Source: Candidatus Zixiibacteriota bacterium (GTDB taxonomy: Bacteria > Zixibacteria > MSB-5A5 > GN15 > FEB-12). From it: 64,000 nucleotides of DNA. Every line of letters begins with the position of its first letter. The first letter of the stretch is position 1. Positions 8,597 through 16,981 of this stretch are shown here, piece by piece. The stretch covers positions 124,001-188,000 of the forward strand of contig JAVEYB010000007.1 of NCBI GenBank assembly GCA_034003725.1, in the 5' to 3' direction. The notes under the pieces were generated by a model. That model had not been told where the DNA came from, did no database searches, and saw only the letters and a program-made list of their open reading frames with translations. The position numbers and the translations under genes are program-made.

Positions 8597-9297
8597 GCGG
8601 CAATCGCACCAAATTCGAGCAGTTCGCCCTCGCCGGCCTGCCGCCGACAGGCAAGCTTTTCGTGGGTATCTTTACGACTCTCATGCTTCTGATCTGCCTG
8701 TGGGCGGTGTTCATCTTCTATGTCGACAAGGGCATCATTGACGAAGACTCGCTCCCGCTGTACCTGACCAAATCGATGTCCGGCGCTCCCGCTTCAGGCG
8801 AACGTGCGCTGCAGGAAGATATCGATGTCATCATGGCGGACTCGCAGGCTGTGCTCGCCCCGATCTGGGACAGCGCGTTTGCCGGGCGCGAAGCTACCGC
8901 CGACTCGGCGACACTCGACGTCCAGTTCCATCGCACCGATGAACGCGTGGCGAAGGAAGCCGGTCGTTTTTCCCGGGAACCCGAGTACGGCTCGCACCAC
9001 GAACATTTGCGAAGAAATGTCGGTCTTGCCCACACGCATATCAACGGCCAGACCTTGCTCTTTTTTGCCCTCGGCCTGGTCTTTTTGTTCAGCTCCGCAT
9101 CGGTGAAAGTCAAAAAGACGGTCCTGTGGATATTCGGTATCGTCATCCTCCTGCACGCAATCGGTCTCTCCGGCGAAGGATTCGGCTCGCTCTTCGACGA
9201 TATCCTCGCCGTCAGCGGCGTGGCGATTCTGGTGGTCATTGCGTATATGGCTTTGATGATCTATATCGACCTCGGTCGAAAGGCGGACGAAAACTAA
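8593..9297 (+). CDS. Uncharacterised integral membrane protein
   Basis: I do not recognise this 234-aa protein. It has one hydrophobic segment near the N terminus (LFVGIFTTLMLLICLWAVFIF, about residues 19-38), a long polar middle part (about 50-145) that should face one compartment, and three closely spaced hydrophobic segments at the C terminus. It starts with GTG inside the stop of the methyltransferase gene, and its stop overlaps the ATG of the DUF58 gene by one base (TAATG). It is therefore tightly held in the MoxR-DUF58 transcription unit and could be the membrane partner of that system. That role is inferred from position only. Confidence 0.8.
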   Translation: MSGNRTKFEQFALAGLPPTGKLFVGIFTTLMLLICLWAVFIFYVDKGIIDEDSLPLYLTKSMSGAPASGERALQEDIDVIMADSQAVLAPIWDSAFAGREATADSATLDVQFHRTDERVAKEAGRFSREPEYGSHHEHLRRNVGLAHTHINGQTLLFFALGLVFLFSSASVKVKKTVLWIFGIVILLHAIGLSGEGFGSLFDDILAVSGVAILVVIAYMALMIYIDLGRKADEN

Positions 9298-10196
9298 TGG
9301 CAACCGACTACCGTGCCTATCTCCAGCCCGAAACCGTCTCCAAGCTCAAAGGCATGGAACTGAAAGCCCGGATGGTGGTCGAAGGCTTCATCGCCGGTTT
9401 GCACAAGTCGCCGTATCATGGGTTCTCAGTCGAGTTTGCCGAGCACCGTCAGTACATGCCCGGCGATGATATCCGGGGTCTCGACTGGAAAGTATATGCG
9501 AAGACCGACCGGTACTACATCAAGCAGTACGAAGAAGAGACCAACCTGAAGGGCTACCTTCTGCTGGACTGTTCCCGCTCGATGGCCTACCAGTCCGCCG
9601 GGGTGGTGAACAAGCACGACTACGCCGGCATGCTCTCCGGCGCACTGTCGTACATGATGCTTCGCCAGCGTGACGCTGTCGGCCTTGTCACATTCGACCA
9701 GCAGGTCAGGCGCTACATCCCGCCTCGCTCGAAATCCGGACACCTGCATGTCCTGCTCAACGAAATCGCCCACGCCAGACCATCGGAGCGCACCGATGTC
9801 GGCAATGCCCTGCACGAGATGGCGGAACGTATCAAACGCCGTGGACTGGTAGTCATCTTGTCGGACCTGCTTGACGAAGCCGACACGATCATCTCCGGCC
9901 TGAAGCATTTCCGCTACAATCACCACGAGGTGATCGTGTTTCACATCCTCGATCCCCGCGAGCGCGATTTTGCATTTGGCGGAGAAGCGGTATTCAAGGA
10001 TATGGAGACCGGGGAAGAGCTTTCAACTCTTCCGTTCCAGATCAAGAAAGACTTCGCGAAGCAGGTGGGTGTCTTTGCCGAACAAATCGGCGCGGCTTGC
10101 CGTCAGGCGAATATCGACTACCACCCGATCGACACCGGCATGTCATTCGACAAAGCGTTGTATGCGTTTTTGAGCAAGCGCGAACGGTTGTACTAG
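9297..10196 (+). CDS. DUF58 family protein (vWA-like partner of MoxR)
   Basis: This 299-aa protein shows the DUF58 signature PGDDIRGLDWKVYAKT (about residues 55-70) followed by YYIKQYEEETNL. It then has a von Willebrand A-like fold with a MIDAS-type DCSRSM (residues 91-96) and VVILSDLLDE. DUF58 proteins are encoded beside MoxR ATPases and are thought to be their partners at the membrane, though here there is no clear membrane segment. ATG 9297 is chosen because it joins the previous stop (TAATG) and starts MATDYRAYLQPE, a typical DUF58 N terminus; the longer open frame upstream overlaps the membrane-protein gene. It is the last gene of the unit that begins with moxR. Confidence 0.92.
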   Translation: MATDYRAYLQPETVSKLKGMELKARMVVEGFIAGLHKSPYHGFSVEFAEHRQYMPGDDIRGLDWKVYAKTDRYYIKQYEEETNLKGYLLLDCSRSMAYQSAGVVNKHDYAGMLSGALSYMMLRQRDAVGLVTFDQQVRRYIPPRSKSGHLHVLLNEIAHARPSERTDVGNALHEMAERIKRRGLVVILSDLLDEADTIISGLKHFRYNHHEVIVFHILDPRERDFAFGGEAVFKDMETGEELSTLPFQIKKDFAKQVGVFAEQIGAACRQANIDYHPIDTGMSFDKALYAFLSKRERLY

Positions 10197-10338
10197 ATTC
10201 GCCGCGATTCCCTGTCGACTGCTTGTCACTTCACTGACGATCCGGTTGTCAGCTCCGTTAGCGGGACAGTTCGGAGCCGGTTGGCACGTTCAGTATATTC
10301 GCAAACGGTGTTGACCTGCATCTGCAGGAGAGTTGTGG

Positions 10339-10375
10339 CCCACCTAAAGCCCGCCTGCGGCGGGCGGCAGGTGGG
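10339..10375. repeat. Nested GC-rich palindrome (REP-like hairpin) between convergent genes
   Basis: An outer pair CCCACCT (10339-10345) / AGGTGGG (10369-10375) encloses a perfect inner stem GCCCGCC (10349-10355) / GGCGGGC (10359-10365) with a three-base loop. It lies in the 229-bp gap between the DUF58 gene and the convergent flavodiiron gene. There is no T-tract on either side, so a REP-type element or a non-canonical bidirectional terminator is more likely than a standard terminator. Confidence 0.6.
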
Positions 10376-10425
10376 ATTGCTTGGATGCGCGGTGCACGGG
10401 GACGTACACCACGCACGAAAATCGG

Positions 10426-11619
10426 TCACTTCTTCCCGCCGGTCACAAACTCCGCCAATCCTGCGGCGAACGCCTTCGTTTCGGCGTTCTCTGTCTCCGA
10501 GGGCACCAGGCGCGCGCGAAGTTGGTTCTCGTAGACTTTTAGCTTGAGACCGGTCAGTCGGTCGGCGACCAGCTTTATTCCTTCGCCCCCCCACCCGTAC
10601 GAACCAAACACCGCGGCCTTCTTGCCGATGGAGTAGACGGTCGAAAACAGACTGACAAAGTCCCATACCGGCTTGACTGCGTCGCCATTGAAGGTAGGCG
10701 TGCCGATCACCACCGCGCGGCTCCGCTCGATCACATCGCGACCGGTCGCGTCGTCGATCGCCGTCATGTCCACTTGTCTGGTTTTTACGCCTAACCTCTG
10801 CAACTCGGCGCTGATAATCCCGGCCATGGCGGCCGTGTTGCCGTAGTTGCTGGCATACACGATTGCTGCATCCTGATCATATTGCTCAGCGGTCCAGTCT
10901 TTGTACTGGTTGATATAACGGCGCGGCTCCTTACGCTGTATCGGACCATGCGACCCGGCCACCATCGCGATCTCGAACTCGTCGAGCTTGGGCAGATTCC
11001 GCCGGATGTATCCCGAAAACGGTCGCATGATGCAGTCGTAGTAGTACTTAACTTCCCAGTCCATATCGATGCTGGCCGACAACTCGTCGTCGTACAGCTC
11101 GCCCGTGCCGATATGAGCCGCGAATCCGTCGCAGGAAAACAGGATCTTGTCTTCAACCAGATATTCCATCATCGTGTCGGGCCAGTGCATGTACGGTGTG
11201 GCCTTGAAAATCAGCTTCTTGCCGCCGAGATCGAGCTCGTGATTGTCCTTAACCCCGGTGATGTCCGCTTCCGTATTGATGACGTTGTTTACGAACGGTA
11301 CCGCCGGCGCTGCGCAGAGAATCTTGATATGTGGATGCCGCTTCAGCAATTCCGGGTATGAGCCGCTGTGATCCGGTTCGGTATGGTTGATAATCAAATA
11401 CTCAATGTCGGTCAGCGGCATGACCTGTTCGATATTCGCAAACCACTCGTCCTGGAATTCGAGCTTGGAGCCGTCGATTAACGCCGCCTTTTCTCCACGG
11501 ACAAGATATGAATTGTAGGTCGTGCCGGTCTTGGTCTCCATGACGATATCAAAAACCCTGAGACCGCTGTCAACCACGCCGATTGCGTAGACATTTTTCG
11601 CTATGGAAGTCGCTGCCAT
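10426..11619 (-). CDS. Flavodiiron protein (A-type; oxygen or nitric oxide reductase)
   Basis: This 397-aa cytoplasmic protein joins a metallo-beta-lactamase-like diiron domain to a flavodoxin domain. Diiron ligands are visible as HTEPDH (His79, Glu81, Asp83, His84), the His in YMHWPD (145), Asp164 in FSCDG and His224 in AGSHGP. The FMN-binding flavodoxin part begins near residue 250 (IVYASNYGNTAAMA) and includes GTPTFNGDAVKPVWDF and VFGSYGWGGEG. Such enzymes reduce O2 to water or NO to N2O and protect anaerobes. No rubredoxin gene is adjacent, so the electron donor is unknown. The gene is transcribed away from the small-protein cluster at 11763. A GGAG lies before its ATG. Confidence 0.95.
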   Translation of the reverse strand: MAATSIAKNVYAIGVVDSGLRVFDIVMETKTGTTYNSYLVRGEKAALIDGSKLEFQDEWFANIEQVMPLTDIEYLIINHTEPDHSGSYPELLKRHPHIKILCAAPAVPFVNNVINTEADITGVKDNHELDLGGKKLIFKATPYMHWPDTMMEYLVEDKILFSCDGFAAHIGTGELYDDELSASIDMDWEVKYYYDCIMRPFSGYIRRNLPKLDEFEIAMVAGSHGPIQRKEPRRYINQYKDWTAEQYDQDAAIVYASNYGNTAAMAGIISAELQRLGVKTRQVDMTAIDDATGRDVIERSRAVVIGTPTFNGDAVKPVWDFVSLFSTVYSIGKKAAVFGSYGWGGEGIKLVADRLTGLKLKVYENQLRARLVPSETENAETKAFAAGLAEFVTGGKK

Positions 11620-11762
11620 GTAACTAGTTCTCCACTTCGTCCTCTGCTGTGCCGCAATATAGGCAAATCTATCCGTGAAACAAGCCGAGGGCGCTTTGGT
11701 TCTGCTCCTGTGAACGGTTTCCGAAAAGGTGCCGAAACACCGGACAACGAGGAGAACCGACC

Positions 11763-12080
11763 GTGGAGATTCGTACGATGACAGCTCTCGATGATTGTCT
11801 CGGGCGGTCAGATATCCGGGAAGTCCGGTTCGATCAACCGGTCTCCGAAGATTTCATCCGCCATCTGGAGTCATTCGGTAACCTGTCCTACTTCAAAGAC
11901 TTCCCGAGACCCTTTTATCTGGTGGACGTAGCCTGCCGGTTCACGTTTCGCGGAGTCGAAGGAACTGACCGGGGCCGTCTCACCATCAAAGGCGACTATG
12001 CTTTGGCCGAATCGGCCTTTCGAAATATGGTGTCTTCCTTCAATCCGCAGACAACACCGCCCTGCCGCGCTCCGCGATGA
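11763..12080 (+). CDS. Uncharacterised 105-aa protein
   Basis: I do not recognise this protein. It starts with GTG, supported by AGGAG about ten bases upstream, and the sequence is soluble and mixed, with a compact motif DFPRPFYLVDVACRFTF followed by a predicted beta-rich GVEGTDRGRLTIKG. It is first in a same-strand run of four small genes, divergent from the flavodiiron gene. The C-terminal ~12 residues are Pro/Thr/Arg-rich and look unstructured. The good ribosome binding site and position support it as a real gene. Confidence 0.65.
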   Translation: MEIRTMTALDDCLGRSDIREVRFDQPVSEDFIRHLESFGNLSYFKDFPRPFYLVDVACRFTFRGVEGTDRGRLTIKGDYALAESAFRNMVSSFNPQTTPPCRAPR

Positions 12081-12228
12081 ATCCGCAACCCCTTTCCAGG
12101 CGGAAAACGCCCATATCACTGGGTGGTTGAATCGGTCGCGGGGGCCGATATAACGAAAACAGACGGTTGTATGTCCGACGTGGGGGCAACCGGGCATTGT
12201 CAACAGGGCGGCAACTGGTGAGGAGAGC

Positions 12229-12408
12229 ATGGGCGTCCGACTGGAGCAACTGTACGAAGAGGCCCGGCTGCTCGGCGGCATCAAGGCACAGATGCGGCTG
12301 GCAATGCTCACCGGACTGCCTCGGCATAAGGCCGCCGCAGCCGAAGACCTGCCTGAGTCCGTCAAGAAGCTCGAAAACGCACTCATGCGAATCAAAAAAG
12401 AGATGTAG
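12229..12408 (+). CDS. Small uncharacterised protein (59 aa)
   Basis: An ATG at 12229 with GAGGAGAG immediately upstream opens a 60-codon frame: MGVRLEQLYEEARLLGGI, continuing through KAQMRLAMLTGLP and ending ALMRIKKEM. It is predicted to be almost wholly helical and amphipathic, with charged and leucine-rich faces, so it may form a helical hairpin or an adaptor. It ends 11 bases before the next gene, which it probably shares a transcript with. I cannot assign a function. Support comes from the strong ribosome binding site, spacing and codon character. Confidence 0.65.
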   Translation: MGVRLEQLYEEARLLGGIKAQMRLAMLTGLPRHKAAAAEDLPESVKKLENALMRIKKEM

Positions 12409-12419
12409 AAGGCCACACC

Positions 12420-13010
12420 ATGAGAACGGCTGCTCCACATACCACCGTCGACATTACCTCAGCCGGCTCGTCCGCCGTCTTTACGCCCGACAGCGTTTTT
12501 GATCCCTCGGCCCGGCGCCATCTCGTATGCGAACAGCCAACCGTTATCCACTGTCACCACTACGCAACGCTCTTTACCCAGATGGCCACCGATGCTGAAC
12601 ATCTTGGCGGTCCGGTCCACCTGATCGACGCAGCCGCGGAGGCATTATATCCGATTCTGAAACGCTACATGGTTCTGCACAAGCTCGTGCGCCTCAACGA
12701 TCGTCTGGCTGTCGCCGAGCAGTACTTCTCTTTCTCCGGGCTCGGACAGATCCGTTTTTCCTGTCGCCCCGGTGAAGCGCTCGTAACTATGGCGCGCTCG
12801 CATATCGACGACGGCTGGTTGCGCCGATGGGGCCCTCGCGACAAACCGGTGAACTTCATCGGACTGGGATTCATCAAGGCAACCCTGGCGGCCGTGTTCG
12901 ACCTCGACGACTGGCACGACGTGAATGTGACTGAGCACAAAAGCATCGTGTGCGGCGCTCCGCACAGCGAGTTCCTCGCCGCATGGAGAACAGCTACCGA
13001 TGGTGCTTGA
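12420..13010 (+). CDS. Uncharacterised protein, possible V4R-like small-molecule-binding fold
   Basis: This 196-aa protein is not recognised with confidence. It has a Cys/His-rich segment VIHCHHYATLF (about residues 41-51), a helical middle part, and a C-terminal part with TEHKSIVCGAPHSEFLAAW. That C-terminal pattern (long strand, Cys-Gly-x-Pro, then a Ser/Cys-Glu-Phe) resembles the end of V4R (4-vinyl reductase-like) or related hydrocarbon-binding domains, and it is shared with the next gene (GIEVGDPCGEFVV). The two may be diverged paralogues. It overlaps that gene by 11 bases. The V4R assignment is a guess from short patterns. Confidence 0.6.
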   Translation: MRTAAPHTTVDITSAGSSAVFTPDSVFDPSARRHLVCEQPTVIHCHHYATLFTQMATDAEHLGGPVHLIDAAAEALYPILKRYMVLHKLVRLNDRLAVAEQYFSFSGLGQIRFSCRPGEALVTMARSHIDDGWLRRWGPRDKPVNFIGLGFIKATLAAVFDLDDWHDVNVTEHKSIVCGAPHSEFLAAWRTATDGA

Positions 13011-13584
13011 TAAAGGACAGATTATCCGGGACCTGTCACAACTGCACTTGAGCGGTGACAGTAACGGGCTCATTTCGGCGTACGGCGTCCTGCTGCAGCA
13101 GTTGCCGACCGCTTTCTGGAATACGTTTACAGCTCGCCTTCTCCGGGCGGCGTCGCCGGATCTCACCGAAGCGGCGGAAACGCTGCTGGAAAACGCGGCC
13201 GCTGAGTGCGGCTATCACACAGCGTACGGTGTAGTCCAGTCGGAAGAATTCAACGCGGTCGTCATGCCGATGGTGCAGGACCGCCCCGGCGATATCCTCC
13301 GCGGTCTGTACGCGGTATTTGGAGCCTGGGGATGGGCCGACGCAGAAGTGATCGAGCTTGAACCGGCCCGGCGCATGGTCGTCCGCGCCCACAAATATTA
13401 CGAAGCCGAAATCCCTCACGCACAAAGACCGTGCGCCTTCATGCTCCGCGGCGTCTCCCGCGCCTTGATGGATCTGGCCTATGGAGAGCCTTATCCCAAC
13501 GGATTGGGTCGGTACCGCTGCATTCAGACCAAAGGGATCGAAGTTGGAGATCCCTGTGGTGAGTTCGTGGTCACGAAAAACTAG
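13000..13584 (+). CDS. Uncharacterised protein, possible V4R-like domain, paired with the gene upstream
   Basis: This 194-aa soluble protein has a helical N-terminal half (about 1-70) and an alpha/beta C-terminal half with GYHTAYGVVQSEEFNAVV, WGWADAEVIELEP and a terminal GIEVGDPCGEFVVTKN. Family-like features are a conserved Cys close to the C terminus after a Gly-Asp-Pro turn, as in V4R and related sensor domains. It begins inside the preceding gene (11-base overlap) and ends just before a hairpin terminator, so it closes the four-gene unit. A role in sensing or binding a small ligand alongside the divergent flavodiiron protein is possible but unproven. Confidence 0.62.
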   Translation: MVLDKGQIIRDLSQLHLSGDSNGLISAYGVLLQQLPTAFWNTFTARLLRAASPDLTEAAETLLENAAAECGYHTAYGVVQSEEFNAVVMPMVQDRPGDILRGLYAVFGAWGWADAEVIELEPARRMVVRAHKYYEAEIPHAQRPCAFMLRGVSRALMDLAYGEPYPNGLGRYRCIQTKGIEVGDPCGEFVVTKN

Positions 13585-13609
13585 CCCTGTGCGCAAATGT
13601 CATGAAAAG

Positions 13610-13636
13610 CGGGCGCCCTGCAGGGTGCCCGTTTCT
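13610..13636 (+). terminator. Hairpin terminator after the small-protein cluster
   Basis: CGGGCGCCCTG (13610-13620) pairs with CAGGGTGCCCG (13621-13631), with one G-T pair, and is followed by TTTCT. It lies 26 bases after the stop of the 13000 gene. Confidence 0.72.
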
Positions 13637-13780
13637 AATGAAAGGTCGCGTACATCTCCTCAATCTCTGCATCCGCTCCCGGATGCCAGGCGATAAATCG
13701 CCAGGTAGGCGACAAAAATGAGGCGGGGAGTGACCCGGAACGTCCGTGTATACATCTATGAGGTCAAATACGACTGGAGT

Positions 13781-14707
13781 TCATCGCCTGGATTGCGCAA
13801 TAAAACCGATAATGGTTTCCTGCGCACGCTCGAAATCCGCAGTTGCAGTCGTCTTGATCGTCAGCAGGCTGTCGTCCGACAATTCCCGAAGCCGCCGGAC
13901 CGTCTCGTCTTCACCCGACTCCGGCAGCACGAGAACCGTGGGGCAAGCCACCGGCGCCAGCTGCTCCATATCCCGATAGGGGGCCGCGTAACCCGACCGA
14001 AGACTATACCAGAACCACATCACCGTACGCCGGAACGGAAACCACAGCCACCCCTCGCGTTCCGCAACCCGGTCCAGCCAGCGCGACGTCGTCAGGTGAG
14101 GTCGCCACGCGATCACCCGGTCGATCCGCGATTCTTCCAGCGCCGCCAGCAGAGCTGCATCGGCTCCCAGCCCTCCACCAACCACCGTCACGGGGTGAAT
14201 CAGGCGGTTGCGGATCACCAGCCAGGCCAGAAGGGCCTCCAGATCATTCGCCTCGTACCGGCCCTCCCCGTGGTATTCACCCGTGGAGCCGCCCGTAGCC
14301 CGTGGATCGTAGGTCACCACGGAAAAACCCGAATCAACCAGCGCCGACGACATAGGCAACATGGCGGTCCGGTCGGTTTCCTCCGACGGAATCAGAAATA
14401 CCGTCCCGGCCACGCTATCCGGCGTGGTGATCGAGTCCGGCAAAATATACAGGCAGCTCAAAGTCGTGAGGCCGTCCGCCTCGACCCGAAACGTATCGGC
14501 ATGAAGACCGGCCGCTAGAAACGGCGTTGGGTCGTTGACCAGCACCAGAGAATCGCTCCCGGAGTCCTCGGACCCATCCGACTCGCGCGCCATGGCGGCT
14601 TCCGTTCGATTGAGGGGGTAGATGACGTAAAACGTGAGGGCCAGCCCGACGATCACAAAGAACAATACGACTTTGACTATCTCTTTGGTTTGTCGCGACA
14701 TCTTCAT
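13781..14707 (-). CDS. Membrane-anchored alpha/beta-hydrolase-like protein without a nucleophile
   Basis: This 308-aa protein has one N-terminal membrane segment (about residues 11-30), a Ser/Asp-rich linker, then an alpha/beta-hydrolase fold: GTVFLIPSEE, a strand and turn GFSVVTYDPRATGGSTGE (the oxyanion-side region), and an elbow VVGGGLGADAALLAA. The catalytic GxSxG elbow reads G-G-G-L-G (177-181), so the nucleophilic Ser is replaced by Gly. It is therefore probably not a classical hydrolase, and may be a binding protein or pseudoenzyme on the outer face of the inner membrane. It stands alone on the - strand between the small-protein cluster and the surface-protein island. Confidence 0.8.
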   Translation of the reverse strand: MKMSRQTKEIVKVVLFFVIVGLALTFYVIYPLNRTEAAMARESDGSEDSGSDSLVLVNDPTPFLAAGLHADTFRVEADGLTTLSCLYILPDSITTPDSVAGTVFLIPSEETDRTAMLPMSSALVDSGFSVVTYDPRATGGSTGEYHGEGRYEANDLEALLAWLVIRNRLIHPVTVVGGGLGADAALLAALEESRIDRVIAWRPHLTTSRWLDRVAEREGWLWFPFRRTVMWFWYSLRSGYAAPYRDMEQLAPVACPTVLVLPESGEDETVRRLRELSDDSLLTIKTTATADFERAQETIIGFIAQSRR

Positions 14708-15510
14708 TTTAATACCTCACACCCTCATCGCCGTCTGTTTTACCTCAACCTGAACTGTGTCCGTATATGCCCAAGGCCGAGACCACAGTCAATAATAAAG
14801 TTGTCGGCCGACCCGATCCCGGTACGGGTCGGCATCCCGGTAGCCCGCTGCCAATTCTGCCTCATGCTCCGGACTGGAGCCGGCGTACCGCCAGGCCGAG
14901 AACAAACCGCCTAATCGTCTGCCGATCAATGTTATATAGTCAGTGCTGAAGATGCTCCCGGTCTCGTTCGATCATGCTCCCGTACCTGTCATGCTCCAGA
15001 GTGCCCTCCCGGTGAACAGTCGGCATTAATTGAGATCCATCCGCCCATCCAACTGTGGCCGACCGCCGCGGATGACCGATATATGCAGGTGAGTGCAGGT
15101 TGACAGCGGCGCCCCCTGCATACCGACATATCAGGCGCGTCCGAATCGTGACCGATACAGCCGCGCTAACGTGTTACCACGCTTGGACCACGCTCCATGC
15201 GTCGATCACGCGAACGGAATCTGTCCGACATCGGAGATCGTGCCGTCGACGGCATGATGATTGCAGAAGGTGCGCATCGAGGTCAGTCCGCGAATCATCG
15301 TCGCGCGGGCCGCGTCACCGTGCGCCCGGAGGTTCATCCGGCGTATTGGTGTCATGTCGGCCCGCCGGGCGCTCGCTGGAGCGCCTGGAATCAGACGCGC
15401 CGGTGGCTCGGTAAGACACGACAAAAACAATAGGAGTACACACGGTTGTCCGAATGTCGGCGCCCCGCTCGCCGCATAAAAAAAAGTGTGAATGAGCCGG
15501 CCTTTCGGTA
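14708..15510. other. Gene-free region upstream of the surface-protein island
   Basis: I see no supportable gene in these ~800 bases; open frames are short, lack ribosome binding sites and overlap on both strands. There is a perfect hairpin, GCCGACCCG (14807-14815) with CGGGTCGGC (14825-14833), close to the start of the - strand hydrolase-like gene. The part around 15280-15420 has protein-like third-base bias on the - strand without a start, which may be a remnant. A strong promoter follows at 15511. Confidence 0.5.
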
Positions 15511-15539
15511 TTGACAAGTTCTGCGCAGGTGCATATATT
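15511..15539 (+). promoter_or_regulatory. Sigma70-like promoter for the 15884 gene
   Basis: TTGACA at 15511-15516 is separated by exactly 17 bases from TATATT at 15534-15539. Both boxes are close to consensus. Transcription from here would give a leader of about 335 bases before the start codon at 15884, in which I see no clear fold family. Confidence 0.75.
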
Positions 15540-15883
15540 GGCCCTTGGATGATAGGTGTTACGTTCACAGTCGTGCCTCAACTCAAGTCATACAGTTGAA
15601 CGTACGAATCTTCAGAGCCGATTCTTTCCGAGCGCGAACTGTCAGAGTAAGTACTTCAGGTCGCTGACCGACTGTGGGGGTCGAAGGCGACAATACTAAC
15701 AGGTTACTTACAAACACGCAACCGTTGTTAAAGAATTCAAAAGTACACGTTTCGAAGAGCCGCTGAGGACTGTCCGGGAACGATGGTTCGGCGGTGGCGA
15801 CGTGTGGGTTCTTTCCGTGTCAGTCGTGTGTACTACGTAACTTGGTGACAGTGTCAGCATTATAAACCGGATAGGAGGCAGGT

Positions 15884-16981
15884 ATGCCTTTCGGCTCTTA
15901 CCTCACGCGGCTCAGCCGTCTGCTCTTGATCCTGATCGCCGTTGGCGTCATACTCGCCGCGGTCCCCACAACCCAGGCGCAAACTCTGTTCGTTCGCGTT
16001 GGCGATACCACCGGCGCCGGTGGAGAACTGAACTCCGTCATAACCGTGTACTTGGAAAACTACCAGGACACGGTCGGCGCGTTCACGCTCTGGCTCCGGT
16101 TTGCTCGCAGCGATATAGCCAAATTCCAGACCGATCTCGATACCGTGGTGGACACCACCTATTGGCATTGCATGACCGGTTCTTTCCCCAACTGCCAGGA
16201 TTCCGTGTCATGGGAGGAAACCCTGCACGGTCCGACCTGGGATTTCATCCATGTCGACACTGTCGAAGCGCTGGTCGGTGATATCGACACCGCCGGGACG
16301 CTCATCTCCGGATGGGAATATGTCGAGTCGCGAAATATCAACGCCGACGGCAACGACATCCGCGTCACGGCGCTGGCTAACGTGCAGGGCGACGGTCAGT
16401 TCACGCCCGGCATCCCGCCCTTCACCGGCGGCGGCCCCGCCCGCGTGCTCTTCCGCCTGCGTTCCGACATCCTGCAGTGCGATCCCGATTCCCAGTTCGT
16501 CTTTTCGCCGATTGAAATCATCGACCTCGCCAAACAGTGGTTTGTGTTCTCCCGCCCCAACGGCACCGCCGTGGGATACCTGCTTGACACGATTCCCGAC
16601 AGCAACCTCTTCCGGTGCGTGGCCTGGGACGGCAACGAATGTATTGACTACCTGAAAGTATCCCTGCCGCCGTATGACTCGGTCGAGTACTTTGATGCCG
16701 TCATTTCGGTGCTCGACACCGCCAACGTCTTCGTGCAGGACGGCTCCCTGCTCGTGTTGTGCCGGGAGTGCGGCAACGTCAACGGCGACGCGGAGGGGCT
16801 GGTGGACCTCTCTGACCTGATTTACCTCGTAAACTTCCTGTTCCTCGGCGGCCCGCCGCCGCCTAATATGGGCAACGCATCGGTGAATTGCGATGCCAAC
16901 AACGATGTAGACCTGTCCGATTTGATTTATCTGGTGAATTTCCTCTTCCTTGGAGGACCAGAACCCTGCGACGGCTGCTAG
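15884..16981 (+). CDS. Exported protein with cohesin-like domain and C-terminal dockerin-like doublet
   Basis: This 365-aa protein has a signal peptide (hydrophobic residues ~12-27, cleavage after TTQAQ-like). Residues ~33-250 look like a cohesin-type beta-sandwich (LFVRVGDTTGAGGELNSVITVYLEN, GAFTLWLRFA). The end carries two dockerin-like calcium-binding units, each with an N-x-D-x-D loop and the block DLSDLIYLVNFLFLGGP, bounded by cysteines (LCRECGNVNGD at the front, CDGC at the very end) that could form a disulfide. There is no Por-type sorting domain. The ATG has AGGAGG nine bases upstream. It is the first gene of the surface-protein island. Binding partners are unknown. Confidence 0.85.
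   Translation: MPFGSYLTRLSRLLLILIAVGVILAAVPTTQAQTLFVRVGDTTGAGGELNSVITVYLENYQDTVGAFTLWLRFARSDIAKFQTDLDTVVDTTYWHCMTGSFPNCQDSVSWEETLHGPTWDFIHVDTVEALVGDIDTAGTLISGWEYVESRNINADGNDIRVTALANVQGDGQFTPGIPPFTGGGPARVLFRLRSDILQCDPDSQFVFSPIEIIDLAKQWFVFSRPNGTAVGYLLDTIPDSNLFRCVAWDGNECIDYLKVSLPPYDSVEYFDAVISVLDTANVFVQDGSLLVLCRECGNVNGDAEGLVDLSDLIYLVNFLFLGGPPPPNMGNASVNCDANNDVDLSDLIYLVNFLFLGGPEPCDGC

Noticed and set aside
15206-15568. Possible - strand gene of 120 codons upstream of the 15884 gene
   Set aside because: It starts inside the strong + strand promoter region, lacks a ribosome binding site and is of repetitive Arg/Ala composition; perhaps a remnant at most.
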